Assembly: GCF_900113175.1 (NCBI RefSeq)
Contig: NZ_FOOK01000011.1
Coordinates: forward strand, 1-64,000
Reading direction: 5' to 3'
DNA from: Planifilum fulgidum
GTDB taxonomy: Bacteria > Bacillota > Bacilli > Thermoactinomycetales > DSM-44946
Length of the DNA: 64,000 bases
The notes under the pieces are model-generated. The model worked only from the letters and a program-made list of their open reading frames with translations, ran no database searches and had not been told where the DNA came from. A program made the position numbers and the translations under genes. Positions 44,196 through 52,678 of this stretch are shown piece after piece (positions within the stretch are counted from its first letter, which is position 1; the number at the start of each line of letters is the position of its first letter).

Positions 44196-45575
44196 TCAAA
44201 GGAAATTGGCCAGTTTCAGACTGTATTCGGTGATGTAACGGGCGGAGCGCCAGCCTGCCTGGCGCAGGCTCGGATGATGGAAGATGTGCCGCCCCGGTTT
44301 GGAATTCACTTCAAACAGCCATACCCGAAGGTCCCGGTCCACTCCGATGTCCATTCCCAATTCGCCGAGGGGACCGTTTACTTGACGTTCCAGGGTTTTG
44401 GCGACCCGGATGGCGGCGTTGCGAATGTCGACTTCCACCCTCGGCGCCTCCGGTCCAAACACTTTGCGCAGAAGCTCCGGGGCGGATAGCAGCGATCCGC
44501 CGGTGCGAACGTGGGTGGTGACGCTGCCCGGGCCGGCGGCCTTTGCGCCGATTCCGACGATCTGCCATTCCCCTGTACGGTCCTTGTGCAGGTGAACCCG
44601 GAAATCGACCGGGCGTCCCTGGTATTTGATCAGGCGGATTCCCTGCTGAACCAGGTAGCGGTGAATCCGGGATTTCTGATTGCCGAAGGCGTGGTGAATC
44701 AGTTTTTCCAGCGAGCGGAACCGGTACAAACTGTTTTTGTCGCCGTTGCGAAAGCGGCAATAGTACCCTCCGTTCGGGTCGCGGGTGATGCGAAAGATGC
44801 CCAGTCCCAGGCTTCCGCCGCTGGGTTTCAGATAGACCATTCCGTACTTGGCGATCATGTGGCGAATGGTTTCGATGGAAGGGGACAGGAAGGTTTCGGG
44901 GATCAGGTCATAGGTGTCCGGGTGCCTGCAGAGGCGTTCGTGCACCGTCCACTTGTTGAAAAAGCCCTGGTTGAATATCCGCGAATGTCCCAGACGCGTC
45001 AAGCGTTCGCGACATACCTGGACCTGGGGCAGGGATTCGGATTTGCGGTTGGGCACCCGTTCGTAGATCACATCGGGGAACGGGGCGGTCATCCGGACCC
45101 AGCCCCAGTTTCCCGACTCGTCTTTCCGGTAAAACCAGCCGGAAATCGTTCGATTGGCCCAGTTGACCATCTCCGGCGTGAATACATAGAAAAAGGGTCT
45201 TTCCTCCATGCCGGCCAGGATGAATTGGCGAAACAGGGATGATCGGCTGCCGAAGGGCTGGGACGGCGAACCGGTGAAGCCGGTGGTCAGGATGGCGAGG
45301 ACCGGCCCCAGCCGGAGCTGCCGGTTTGCGAAGGAAGCCCGGGTTTCTCCCAGATAGGGAATCGCCAGCTGCCGGACGATCGATGGAGGCAGATAGATGA
45401 CGGGTTCCTGCCCCCGAGTCCCCACGACCCGGCTGATCAACGTTTTGTTGCCGAGGCGGATTTTGATGGATTGCCCATGGATGCATCCCCACCGGTTCAT
45501 CAGGAATTTCGAAAGGATGACGGCTTTGGTGGGGGCGTTGGGTACGAGGCGAAGTCGGCAAATGATGGAGTTCAT
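44196..45575 (-). CDS. YheC/YheD-type ATP-grasp protein, copy 3
   Basis: 459 residues. It has an N-terminal domain (LRLVPNAPTKAVILSKFLMN, then LGPVLAILTTGFTG) that only copies 1 and 3 keep in full. ATP-grasp motifs: PFPDVIYERVPNRK, IFNQGFFNKWTVHERL, MVYLKPSGGSLGLGIFRI, VDFRVHLHKDRTGEWQIVGI and LGMDIGVDRDLRVWLFEVNS with E-V-N metal ligands. ATG 45575 follows GGGAGGGTAAGG and is 3 bp after the copy 2 stop. Confidence 0.9.
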   Translation of the reverse strand: MNSIICRLRLVPNAPTKAVILSKFLMNRWGCIHGQSIKIRLGNKTLISRVVGTRGQEPVIYLPPSIVRQLAIPYLGETRASFANRQLRLGPVLAILTTGFTGSPSQPFGSRSSLFRQFILAGMEERPFFYVFTPEMVNWANRTISGWFYRKDESGNWGWVRMTAPFPDVIYERVPNRKSESLPQVQVCRERLTRLGHSRIFNQGFFNKWTVHERLCRHPDTYDLIPETFLSPSIETIRHMIAKYGMVYLKPSGGSLGLGIFRITRDPNGGYYCRFRNGDKNSLYRFRSLEKLIHHAFGNQKSRIHRYLVQQGIRLIKYQGRPVDFRVHLHKDRTGEWQIVGIGAKAAGPGSVTTHVRTGGSLLSAPELLRKVFGPEAPRVEVDIRNAAIRVAKTLERQVNGPLGELGMDIGVDRDLRVWLFEVNSKPGRHIFHHPSLRQAGWRSARYITEYSLKLANFL

Positions 45576-45578
45576 GCC

Positions 45579-46676
45579 TTACCCTCCCGTCTGCCTGTTG
45601 AAAATCACATGAGCCACTCGGATCGGAAGAAGGGTCGCCCGTCGGTAGACATCCTTTTGTCCCGTGAGGATGAAAACGCTGCGACCGGGCTTGGAATTGA
45701 CCTCCAGCAGCCATACGCGGCCGTCGGTGTCGATCCCCACATCCAGCCCCAGCTCCAAAAGGCGTCCGTGATGGCGTTCGATGTGCGGGGGAACGACCGC
45801 CGCGAGCCAGCGGATCTTTTTCAGGATGCCCTCCACCTGGTCCCGGCGGAAGTGGCGGAGAAGAAAGGGAACCGCCCGCTCTGCCCGGCCCCCTCCGTGC
45901 AGGTTGGAGGTCAGGGTGTGGGGTTTTCCGGTGCGTATGGCCATTCCGGTGGTGACCCATTCGCCCCTTTCGTTTTTCTGGATCAGCATGCGCAGATCGT
46001 AGGGCCTTCCGTCCGGGGTATTCAATCGGAGGTAGGGTTGCATCACGTAACGGGTGGTTCCGACGAAGCGGATCAGCCATCGTTTCAAGGCGGCTTCGTC
46101 GCTGAAGGAGAGGTGGAAGCATCGGTTTTCCCTGGTTCGGCCGTGCACCAGATAACCGCTTTCGGTTTGCTTTATGGCGGCCACGCCCCTTCCGTGACTG
46201 CCGCCGTTGGGTTTGATCACGATATTTCGATGGTGTCGGAGAAAGGAGAGGGCCTTCTCGGGCCCTTCCCATCTTTGGGTGTCCGGCAAGTGGGGCCGGA
46301 GCGAAGCGTTGCGGGACAGGATTTTATGGGTGTCCCATTTTCCGACCAGTCCCCGGCCGAGCAGCTGGACGTGGGGATCCTGGTCCAGTCGCATGACAAA
46401 GGGTTTGTATTCCCGGTATTGGCTGCTGTGGGTGTAGAAGCAGCGGTCGTAAACCAGCGACGGCAGGGGATGTTCACCGGCCACCCACCGGTTTTCTTCC
46501 GGCGAGTAGGTCCATCCTTTCACCCGCCTTCGGTTCCAATCCACCTGTTTCGGGGAAAAAATCAGCAGTCCGATGCCCAGGCGCCTGCCTTCCAGGGCGA
46601 GGCGTTTGAAAAAGCCCGCTTCGAGGAAGGGCGGGGACCTGCGAACCGTGCAGACAATGATTCCGAGGGTCCTCAT
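45579..46676 (-). CDS. YheC/YheD-type ATP-grasp protein, copy 2 (short form)
   Basis: 365 residues, lacking the roughly 90-residue N-terminal domain of the other copies and starting directly at the pre-ATP-grasp fold (MRTLGIIVCTVRRSPPFLEA). Motifs: PLPSLVYDRCFY, LVGKWDTHKILSR, IVIKPNGGSHGRGVAAIK, YDLRMLIQKNERGEWVTTGM and LGLDVGIDTDGRVWLLEVNS. It overlaps the copy 1 stop by 4 bp, consistent with one transcript. Confidence 0.9.
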   Translation of the reverse strand: MRTLGIIVCTVRRSPPFLEAGFFKRLALEGRRLGIGLLIFSPKQVDWNRRRVKGWTYSPEENRWVAGEHPLPSLVYDRCFYTHSSQYREYKPFVMRLDQDPHVQLLGRGLVGKWDTHKILSRNASLRPHLPDTQRWEGPEKALSFLRHHRNIVIKPNGGSHGRGVAAIKQTESGYLVHGRTRENRCFHLSFSDEAALKRWLIRFVGTTRYVMQPYLRLNTPDGRPYDLRMLIQKNERGEWVTTGMAIRTGKPHTLTSNLHGGGRAERAVPFLLRHFRRDQVEGILKKIRWLAAVVPPHIERHHGRLLELGLDVGIDTDGRVWLLEVNSKPGRSVFILTGQKDVYRRATLLPIRVAHVIFNRQTGG

Positions 46677-48091
46677 ATTCGTTTCCTCCCGGCAGCGTTT
46701 CGGGGTTGTGGGAACGGACCCCTGGCGTGTGCGAATCGTGTCAAATACAGGGTGTATTCGATGAGACGGATCACTGAAGGGCGCGTGGTCAAGGAAGGAT
46801 TGATGACGGTGTCATCGGTTTTGGAGGGTTTGGAATTTATTTCCAGAAGCCATATTTTCCCCGATTTGTCGACGGCCAGGTCGATGCCCAGCTCGGCGTA
46901 ATGGCCGTCGACCAGCTCTTCAAAGGTGTTGGCCACCTCCAGCGCCGTTGACCGGATTTTGGAGATGGACGGTTTGGATTGATGGGGGTCCAGCTCCGCG
47001 AGGACGTCGGAGGCTTTCCGAACGGTGCCGCCGCGGGCCAGGTTGGAGACGATATGCTGATCGTTGGCGATCCGTCCGACCACGGAGGTGATCGCCCAGT
47101 TGCCGTGTAGATTTTTTTGAACCAGGACGCGGAAATCGACGGGACGCCCCCTGGAGGTGACCAAGTGAAGTCCCTGCTGGATCAGGTAAGAGGAGCCTTT
47201 CACGCGACGGTTCAAGTGGGTGATGGCCGTATCGACCTTCCGGTACACGCGGGTGGTCGTTCCGTTGGCGGTGGCATATTGGCAGACGATGTAACGCCCG
47301 GTTTTGATGAGGCGGATGATGCCGGATCCGAGGCTTCCGTTGGTCGGTTTGAGATAAAGGATGCCGTGGCGGTTCAGCATGGGCCGGATGCGATGGGGAT
47401 GATAGGGATGGGTTTCCGGAAGCATGTTCTGCATGCGGGGATCCCGCATCAGGGTTTCGTGGACCTGCCGCTTATCCAAAAAGGTTTTGTTGAAGACGCA
47501 AACCCCGTGCTGCATGCGCAAAAATCGGAGGATGTTCTGAAGGCGCGGTCTTCTTTCGATTCGCCGGGAAGTGATCCGGTTGTAAAGGACATCCGGAAAG
47601 GGAAGCTCTCTTAATTGCCACTTCCGGCTCTGGAACAGCCACCCCTTGGTGGTGCCGTTTTCCGCCATGATTTGCTCCGGCGTGAAAACGGCAACGCATA
47701 CCCCCCGTTCCTGGCCGGTCAGGGCGCATTCCTCCAGAAAGCGGGTCATGGCGCCGAAAATCGGTTGATTCGGCGTCGCTTGGGTGTTGATGAGGATCCC
47801 GAGGAAGGGGCCGATGCGCAGGCAGTGCGACTGGGGGTCGTAGGACGCGCACAGGGAGAGGTGATCAGGCAGTCGCAGGGAACGGGCCAGCTTAGAACTG
47901 ATCCGGATCAGGGAGGATTTTGCCGAATGGACGGCGATCCACCCCTTGGCGACTTTGGATCCGAATTTAACCCAGACGGGGAAATGGGCAAGGTGCAGTT
48001 TTTCCGCCAGGGAACGGCTCATGACCATGTTGATGCTCTGAGGAAAAGTGTGGTCGGGCACGACTTGGATTTCACAGCGTGCAAACCCCAT
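46673..48091 (-). CDS. YheC/YheD-type ATP-grasp protein, copy 1
   Basis: 472 residues. The N-terminal domain has FPQSINMVMSRSLAEKLHL, VKFGSKVAKGW and GPFLGILINTQ. ATP-grasp motifs: PFPDVLYNRITSRR, VFNKTFLDKRQVHETL, ILYLKPTNGSLGSGIIRL, VDFRVLVQKNLHGNWAITSV and LGIDLAVDKSGKIWLLEINSK. ATG 48091 has GGAGGGG 8 nt upstream; the frame extends to 48139 without a site. It is the first gene of a five-gene minus-strand operon of four ATP-grasps plus GNAT. A SigK-like promoter lies just upstream. Confidence 0.9.
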   Translation of the reverse strand: MGFARCEIQVVPDHTFPQSINMVMSRSLAEKLHLAHFPVWVKFGSKVAKGWIAVHSAKSSLIRISSKLARSLRLPDHLSLCASYDPQSHCLRIGPFLGILINTQATPNQPIFGAMTRFLEECALTGQERGVCVAVFTPEQIMAENGTTKGWLFQSRKWQLRELPFPDVLYNRITSRRIERRPRLQNILRFLRMQHGVCVFNKTFLDKRQVHETLMRDPRMQNMLPETHPYHPHRIRPMLNRHGILYLKPTNGSLGSGIIRLIKTGRYIVCQYATANGTTTRVYRKVDTAITHLNRRVKGSSYLIQQGLHLVTSRGRPVDFRVLVQKNLHGNWAITSVVGRIANDQHIVSNLARGGTVRKASDVLAELDPHQSKPSISKIRSTALEVANTFEELVDGHYAELGIDLAVDKSGKIWLLEINSKPSKTDDTVINPSLTTRPSVIRLIEYTLYLTRFAHARGPFPQPRNAAGRKRI

Positions 48092-48123
48092 TCGGGATCC
48101 CCTCCGGCGTGAGCTGACTACTT

Positions 48124-48151
48124 CATCGTATGTGGGCATGTATATTCGGGT
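48124..48151 (-). promoter_or_regulatory. Putative SigK-type promoter of the ATP-grasp operon
   Basis: On the minus strand AC (48151-48150), 17-nt spacer, then CATACGATG (48132-48124), close to the SigK pattern AC-N16/17-CATAnnnTA. Late mother-cell expression would fit a coat role. The match is short and could be chance. Confidence 0.35.
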
Positions 48152-48325
48152 GAAAAAAAGGGGCTTGGTTTCGGCAAGGGCGGGCCCGGAGGCGGAAGGA
48201 TTTTTTTCCGCCGTGTGGTATATGGCATAATGGAGATGTCGAACAGGAGTTTGAGCCGGTTTGACGGCGGCGATGCCAATCAGGGGACTCTTCCACCTTC
48301 AGATACCAAAGAAAGGGGTATCGAC

Positions 48326-49015
48326 ATGAAGATTCACTATCACGGGCACAGCTGTTTCGAAATTCATCACGAAGGGCACCGGCTGATCATCGATCCTTTC
48401 TTGCGCGGAAATCCCATGGCAAAGGCGGATCCCAAGGACATCAAGGTGGACTATGTGCTCCTCACCCACGGCCACGGCGACCATGTGGGGGATGCGCTGG
48501 AAATCGCCAAAAACAACGACGCCACGGTGATCGCTCCCAATGAATTGGCCGTGTGGATGGGATGGCAGGGGGCCAAGATCCATCCCCTTCACATTGGAGG
48601 AAGCTATGCTTTTCCCTTCGGCCGCGTGAAACTGACCCAGGCCTTCCACGGATCCGGCTTTACCGTGGATGACCGGAAGGAGATCATCTATCTGGGGATG
48701 CCCGCGGGCATTTTGTTGATGCTGGGGGACAAAACCATCTATCACGCCGGCGACACGGGCCTTTTCTCCGACATGAAGTTGATCGGGGAACGGCATCCGG
48801 TCGACATCGCGATGCTGCCGATCGGGGACAACTTCACCATGGGGCCCGAGGATGCCCTGACCGCGGCGGAGTGGGTGAAGGCCAAATGGGTGATCCCCAT
48901 GCATTACAACACCTTCCCGCTCATTGAACAGGATGCGCACGCCTTCGTCCGGAACCTGGAGGCGAAGGGGATCAAGGGCGTGGTCATGGAGAGCGGAGAA
49001 ACAAGGGAATGGTAG
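48326..49015 (+). CDS. ytkL: UPF0173 metal-dependent hydrolase YtkL
   Basis: 229 residues with the metallo-beta-lactamase fold. It opens [20 protein letters not shown]. The metal motif is [16 protein letters not shown], with later ligands in [21 protein letters not shown] and [12 protein letters not shown] 48326 follows GAAAGGGG at 7 nt. Its substrate is unknown. It marks the start of the conserved Bacillales block that continues with ytoI. Confidence 0.93.
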   Translation: MKIHYHGHSCFEIHHEGHRLIIDPFLRGNPMAKADPKDIKVDYVLLTHGHGDHVGDALEIAKNNDATVIAPNELAVWMGWQGAKIHPLHIGGSYAFPFGRVKLTQAFHGSGFTVDDRKEIIYLGMPAGILLMLGDKTIYHAGDTGLFSDMKLIGERHPVDIAMLPIGDNFTMGPEDALTAAEWVKAKWVIPMHYNTFPLIEQDAHAFVRNLEAKGIKGVVMESGETREW

Positions 49016-49241
49016 CAAAAAACGACAACGAACTGTAAATCCCTTGTAACTTCCGTGTAATACGCATGGATTACGATGTTTACAGGATGAAAACCCCCTT
49101 ATTTGGAGGCGGCTGGAACTACCGTCTCTTTTTTTTGCGCAAAAAGGCCTTCCGAGGCATCCGGCGTTTTCCGCCGCGAAGGAGCCGAATTTTTTGCATA
49201 ATGTCCGGGGCTTGTTCGTATGATGGGTACAGAATGGGGGG

Positions 49242-49538
49242 ATGGACGTGTGGCGGAGTAAGCACGGGCTCGCCTTGGTGCTTGCCTTGGGGCTGCTATT
49301 GATGGCGGTTCCCCGGCTGCCGGTGGCGCTGGAAGCGGATGCCGATTCCGTTTTTGCCTTGTCATGGCTCGCCTTGGCCCTTCTGGTGATCGCCGCCAAT
49401 TGGCGGATGGTGCTTCAGGGGGACGAGGAAAGGGAGCGGCGTTCCGAATGGGAAAGGCGGCTTCGCTGGCTGGAGGCCCAGCGGAAGCAGAGGCGTTTCG
49501 AAACGGGAACGAGACAGCGAAGGCGATTGTTTTCCTGA
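49242..49538 (+). CDS. Small membrane protein, hypothetical
   Basis: 98 residues with two hydrophobic helices (HGLALVLALGLLLMAVPRLP and VFALSWLALALLVIAANWRM) and a very basic C-terminal tail (RRLRWLEAQRKQRRFE). GGGGGG precedes ATG 49242. No family recognised. It sits between ytkL and ytoI. Confidence 0.65.
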   Translation: MDVWRSKHGLALVLALGLLLMAVPRLPVALEADADSVFALSWLALALLVIAANWRMVLQGDEERERRSEWERRLRWLEAQRKQRRFETGTRQRRRLFS

Positions 49539-49625
49539 GGGGGTCCGCGTGTCTGTTTCAGCCGGACAAGCGGTCTTTCCGGAAAGGTTGTATCATCCTT
49601 TTCCGATTTACTGTATCAGAGCTTG

Positions 49626-49653
49626 AAGGAGGCGTGAAAGACCCTCCTTTTTT
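49626..49653 (+). terminator. Terminator before ytoI
   Basis: AAGGAGG (49626-49632) pairs with CCTCCTT (49643-49649), followed by a T-run. Confidence 0.65.
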
Positions 49654-49662
49654 ATTTTGTTT

Positions 49663-49691
49663 TTGGACTGTGTAAGTACTATGTGTATAAT
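49663..49691 (+). promoter_or_regulatory. SigA promoter of ytoI
   Basis: TTGGAC (49663-49668), 17-nt spacer, TATAAT (49686-49691), 40 bp before the ytoI start. Confidence 0.8.
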
Positions 49692-49730
49692 GTATTGTAA
49701 CAGAGTTTTATCGCGGAAAGGAAAGAAGGG

Positions 49731-51050
49731 ATGCGAATGCCCACCAAGCACGAACGGATTCTCCGGTATATCGAACAGCTCGACGTGGGTGAGAAGATTT
49801 CCGTCCGCACCATCGCCCGCGAGCTGGGGGTGAGCGAAGGGACCGCGTACCGGGCGATCAAGGAGGCGGAAAACCAGGGATTGGTCAACACCGTGGAGCG
49901 GGTGGGAACGGTCCGCGTCGAGCGAAAACGGCGTTCCAACATCGAGCGGCTCACCTTTGCCGAAGTGGTCAACATCGTGGACGGTCACGTGTTGGGGGGA
50001 CGGGCCGGGCTTCACAAGACCCTCAACAAGTTCGTCATCGGCGCCATGAAGCTGGAGGCGATGATGCGCTATGTGGAACCCGGAAACCTGTTGATTGTCG
50101 GAAACCGCTACAATGTGCACCGCATCTCGCTCCAACGGGGGGCGGCCGTCTTGATCACCGGCGGTTTTGACACGACGGAAGAAGTGAAAGCGCTTGCAGA
50201 TGAACTGGAGCTTCCGGTGATTTCCTGCAGCTATGACACCTTCACGGTGGCGTCCATGATCAACCGGGCGATCTACGACCGTCTGATCAAAAAGGAGATT
50301 CTGCTGGTGGAAGACGTGATCGCGCGGGATCACAAGCCGGTCTATCTGAAAGTGGATGATCCGGTCGCCCGTTTTCACGAGAAGGTGAAGGAGACGGGCC
50401 ACAGCCGCTATCCCGTGGTGGACGACGGCGGGAAGGTGCAGGGAATGGTGACGGCGAAGGATGTGGTGGGTCACGACTCGACGGAACGGATCGAGCGGGT
50501 GATGACCCGGAATCCGATCACGGTCACGCCGAAGACCTCCCTGGCGTCCGCAGCCCACGAGATGGTGTGGGAAGGAATCGAATTGCTCCCGGTGGTGAAT
50601 GATCAGCGGCGCCTCCTCGGGGTGATCAGCCGGCAGGACGTGATCAAGTCCCTGCAATACATGCAGAAGCAGCCGCAGGTGGGGGAAACGATCAACGACA
50701 TCATTTTCCGGGGGTTTGAAGAGGTCCGGGAAAAAAACGGCACCCTCGTCTTTCGCGGAAAGGTGACGCCGCAGATGAGCGATTCCCTCGGGACCCTCAG
50801 CATCGGCGTGTTGACCGGACTGATGACGGAGGCGGCGATCCGGATCCTCCGGCGGCACCGGAGGGGGGACCTGGTCATCGAGAACCTGACCATCTATACC
50901 CTGAAGCCCGTGCAGCTGGAGAGCGAAGTGGAATTGATCCCCCGGGTTTTGGAAATGGGGCGGAAGTCGGCCAAGTTGGAGCTGGAAGTGTTTCACGACG
51001 GCAACCTGGTGTCCAAGGCGATGCTGACGGCGCAGATGATCGAGCGGTAA
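49731..51050 (+). CDS. ytoI: CBS/DRTGG-domain protein YtoI
   Basis: 439 residues in four parts. A winged HTH occupies residues 1-70 (ISVRTIARELGVSEGTAYRA). A DRTGG-like domain covers about 75-185 (NKFVIGAMKLEAMMRYVEPG). Two CBS motifs span about 195-310 (SRYPVVDDGGKVQGMVTAKD and ELLPVVNDQRRLLGVISRQD). A C-terminal hot-dog (MaoC/thioesterase-like) domain follows. ATG 49731 or 49737 follows GGAAAGAAGGG. Probably an adenine-nucleotide-sensing regulator; no target is known. Confidence 0.92.
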   Translation: MRMPTKHERILRYIEQLDVGEKISVRTIARELGVSEGTAYRAIKEAENQGLVNTVERVGTVRVERKRRSNIERLTFAEVVNIVDGHVLGGRAGLHKTLNKFVIGAMKLEAMMRYVEPGNLLIVGNRYNVHRISLQRGAAVLITGGFDTTEEVKALADELELPVISCSYDTFTVASMINRAIYDRLIKKEILLVEDVIARDHKPVYLKVDDPVARFHEKVKETGHSRYPVVDDGGKVQGMVTAKDVVGHDSTERIERVMTRNPITVTPKTSLASAAHEMVWEGIELLPVVNDQRRLLGVISRQDVIKSLQYMQKQPQVGETINDIIFRGFEEVREKNGTLVFRGKVTPQMSDSLGTLSIGVLTGLMTEAAIRILRRHRRGDLVIENLTIYTLKPVQLESEVELIPRVLEMGRKSAKLELEVFHDGNLVSKAMLTAQMIER

Positions 51051-51099
51051 CCGCGGCCGCCGGGGCTTAAGCATCCATCGCATAAGGGGATGGACAACG

Positions 51100-51942
51100 T
51101 TGGACGAGGTGCAAAAGATTTTGGATGATGCGACGCGAAAGTTGGAGAGACTTCCCGGCGTCGTGGGAGTGGTGCTGGGAGGATCCCGGGCGAAGGGAAT
51201 GCACCGGCCCGATTCCGACATCGACATCGGAATCTATTACGATGAAAGCGAAGGCTTCGAAGTGCAATCCGTGGGGGAGGTCGCGTCGGAACTGGATGAT
51301 AGGCACCGGACCGACCTGATCACACCCCTGGGGGCATGGGGGCCCTGGGTCAATGGGGGCGGTTGGCTCGTCATCGGTGGATATCACGTGGACTTTTTGT
51401 TCCGCGACGTGAGGCGGGTTTCCCGGGTGATCGACGACTGCGCGAAGGGGATCGTCACGGCGGATTATCAGACCGGACATCCCCATGCCTATTTGAACCT
51501 GATGTACATGGGCGAAGTGGACCTGTGCAGGGTGTTGGCCGATCCGCAGGGGCGGATCGCGGCGCTGAAGGCCAAAACCCGTCCGTACCCGAAAGCCTTG
51601 CAGGAGGCCGTCATCGGCCGGTTCCTGTTCGAAGCGTCCTTTTCCCTGCTGCATGCCGAGGCCCATCGAGGCAACGATGATCTCGCCTATGTGGCTGGGT
51701 GCTGCTTCCGCACCGTGGCCTCTTTGAACCACGTCCTGTTTGCCAAGAACGAAGAGTACTGCATCAACGAGAAAGGGGCCACGGCGATGGCGGACCGATT
51801 CCCTCTCAAGTCGGAACATTACAAGGAACGGGTGGATCAGGTGTTTACAAAACTGTCTTCAAAGGACAGCCGGGGAACGGAGGAGGCCGTCGCTGTGCTT
51901 CGGCAGCTGATTTCCGAAACGGAGGCATTGGTTCGGCGCTAG
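51100..51942 (+). CDS. Nucleotidyltransferase-domain protein
   Basis: 280 residues. The polymerase-beta-type motif is VVLGGSRAKGMHRPDSDIDIGIYYD (G-G/S then D-x-D), with a third acidic position in YHVDFLF. The C-terminal half is helical (HAYLNLMYMGEVDLCRVLAD, LFEASFSLLHAEAHRGN), as in aminoglycoside-type or MNT-type nucleotidyltransferases. TTG 51100 is the only start with AAGGGG in range. The substrate is unknown. It is 49 bp after ytoI and probably cotranscribed. Confidence 0.8.
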   Translation: MDEVQKILDDATRKLERLPGVVGVVLGGSRAKGMHRPDSDIDIGIYYDESEGFEVQSVGEVASELDDRHRTDLITPLGAWGPWVNGGGWLVIGGYHVDFLFRDVRRVSRVIDDCAKGIVTADYQTGHPHAYLNLMYMGEVDLCRVLADPQGRIAALKAKTRPYPKALQEAVIGRFLFEASFSLLHAEAHRGNDDLAYVAGCCFRTVASLNHVLFAKNEEYCINEKGATAMADRFPLKSEHYKERVDQVFTKLSSKDSRGTEEAVAVLRQLISETEALVRR

Positions 51943-51985
51943 AGGGGGCGGACCAATTCCGCACGAAACGACATCCGTACAAAGG

Positions 51986-52014
51986 CGCATGAAGTTCAAC
52001 TTCATGCGTTTTTT
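51986..52014 (+). terminator. Terminator after the nucleotidyltransferase gene
   Basis: CGCATGAAGTT-C-AACTTCATGCG (51986-52008) followed by TTTTTT: a long perfect stem. Confidence 0.92.
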
Positions 52015-52116
52015 GGTGCTCTCGTTTTCAACTGACGATTTACAACCGATCAATGGAGCGCGTTGCTGCCGGGGATGATTCCGTCAATCGGGTTTTATCA
52101 TCCCTTTTCTATTTTG

Positions 52117-52146
52117 ACGCCCTTTTCCGAGGGGCGTGATTTTTTC
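52117..52146 (+). terminator. Second terminator-like hairpin upstream of nos
   Basis: ACGCCC (52117-52122) pairs with GGGCGT (52132-52137), followed by GATTTTTT. It insulates the nos control region from upstream transcription. Confidence 0.55.
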
Positions 52147-52193
52147 CGGAATCGTTCAGTGGCCATCCGGCGATCCGGAGCAGTGGGCTTTAA

Positions 52194-52209
52194 TGTGATT
52201 TTTATCACA
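52194..52209 (+). promoter_or_regulatory. Fnr/Crp-type box 1 upstream of nos
   Basis: TGTGA-TTTTTA-TCACA, a perfect consensus palindrome, 485 bp before nosZ. Confidence 0.75.
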
Positions 52210-52264
52210 ATCACTCCTTTTTAAATAATTTGCCCTTGTCCCGGCAAAAAACGGACAAAAAATT

Positions 52265-52280
52265 TGTGTTCCAAATCACA
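52265..52280 (+). promoter_or_regulatory. Fnr/Crp-type box 2 upstream of nos
   Basis: TGTGT-TCCAAA-TCACA, one mismatch from the consensus, flanked symmetrically by T and A. Confidence 0.65.
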
Positions 52281-52358
52281 ATTCTGCCGGTTCGATTTTG
52301 GTTTTATTGGAGATGAAGTCAGGAGAAATGATCTTATGACGGTCACGATAGTTTTTTA

Positions 52359-52374
52359 AGTGAAAATAATCACA
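52359..52374 (+). promoter_or_regulatory. Fnr/Crp-type box 3 upstream of nos
   Basis: AGTGA-AAATAA-TCACA, one mismatch from the consensus. It is the site nearest to nosZ and to the small ORF at 52524. No strong -10 follows at the ideal distance. Confidence 0.6.
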
Positions 52375-52523
52375 TTTATAGCAATACTGGTGATTTGAAA
52401 AAAACTGTACTTCATCATGGCACGGGAGGTGGAAACGGGAACTTTCCGCGATCGCGTTCAGAGATGCCGTCCGTTCGTTCTTTGATCACCGGATACGCTC
52501 CATTGGGAAGAAGGTGGATTTTC

Positions 52524-52607
52524 GTGAATCCGACACTTCGATGGATGGTCTTGTTTGCGGTGGGACTGGTCATCGGCTTTGCGGGAATTCTCTTGTTTCT
52601 GGGATGA
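52524..52607 (+). CDS. 27-residue single-helix membrane peptide preceding nosZ
   Basis: GTG 52524 follows AGAAGGTGG at about 7 nt and encodes MNPTLRWMVLFAVGLVIGFA plus GILLFLG, one hydrophobic helix with a positive N-terminus. The same frame is open from a TTG at 52395 (70 residues), and ATG 52464 is possible, but these lack ribosome binding sites. Size and position recall the NapE/TorE class of tiny respiratory membrane proteins. The homology is not established. It ends 71 bp before nosZ. Confidence 0.45.
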   Translation: MNPTLRWMVLFAVGLVIGFAGILLFLG

Positions 52608-52678
52608 AAGTTTGGAGCCTGAGCGGAAGATTGTTGGACCATGAGACGGAACCACAATAAGCTGAGGAAGGTGAAAGG

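Noticed and set aside
44908-46272. 454-residue minus-strand frame across ATP-grasp copies 2 and 3
   Set aside because: Out-of-frame shadow rich in Pro/Arg/Gly. The ATP-grasp motifs are in the other frame.
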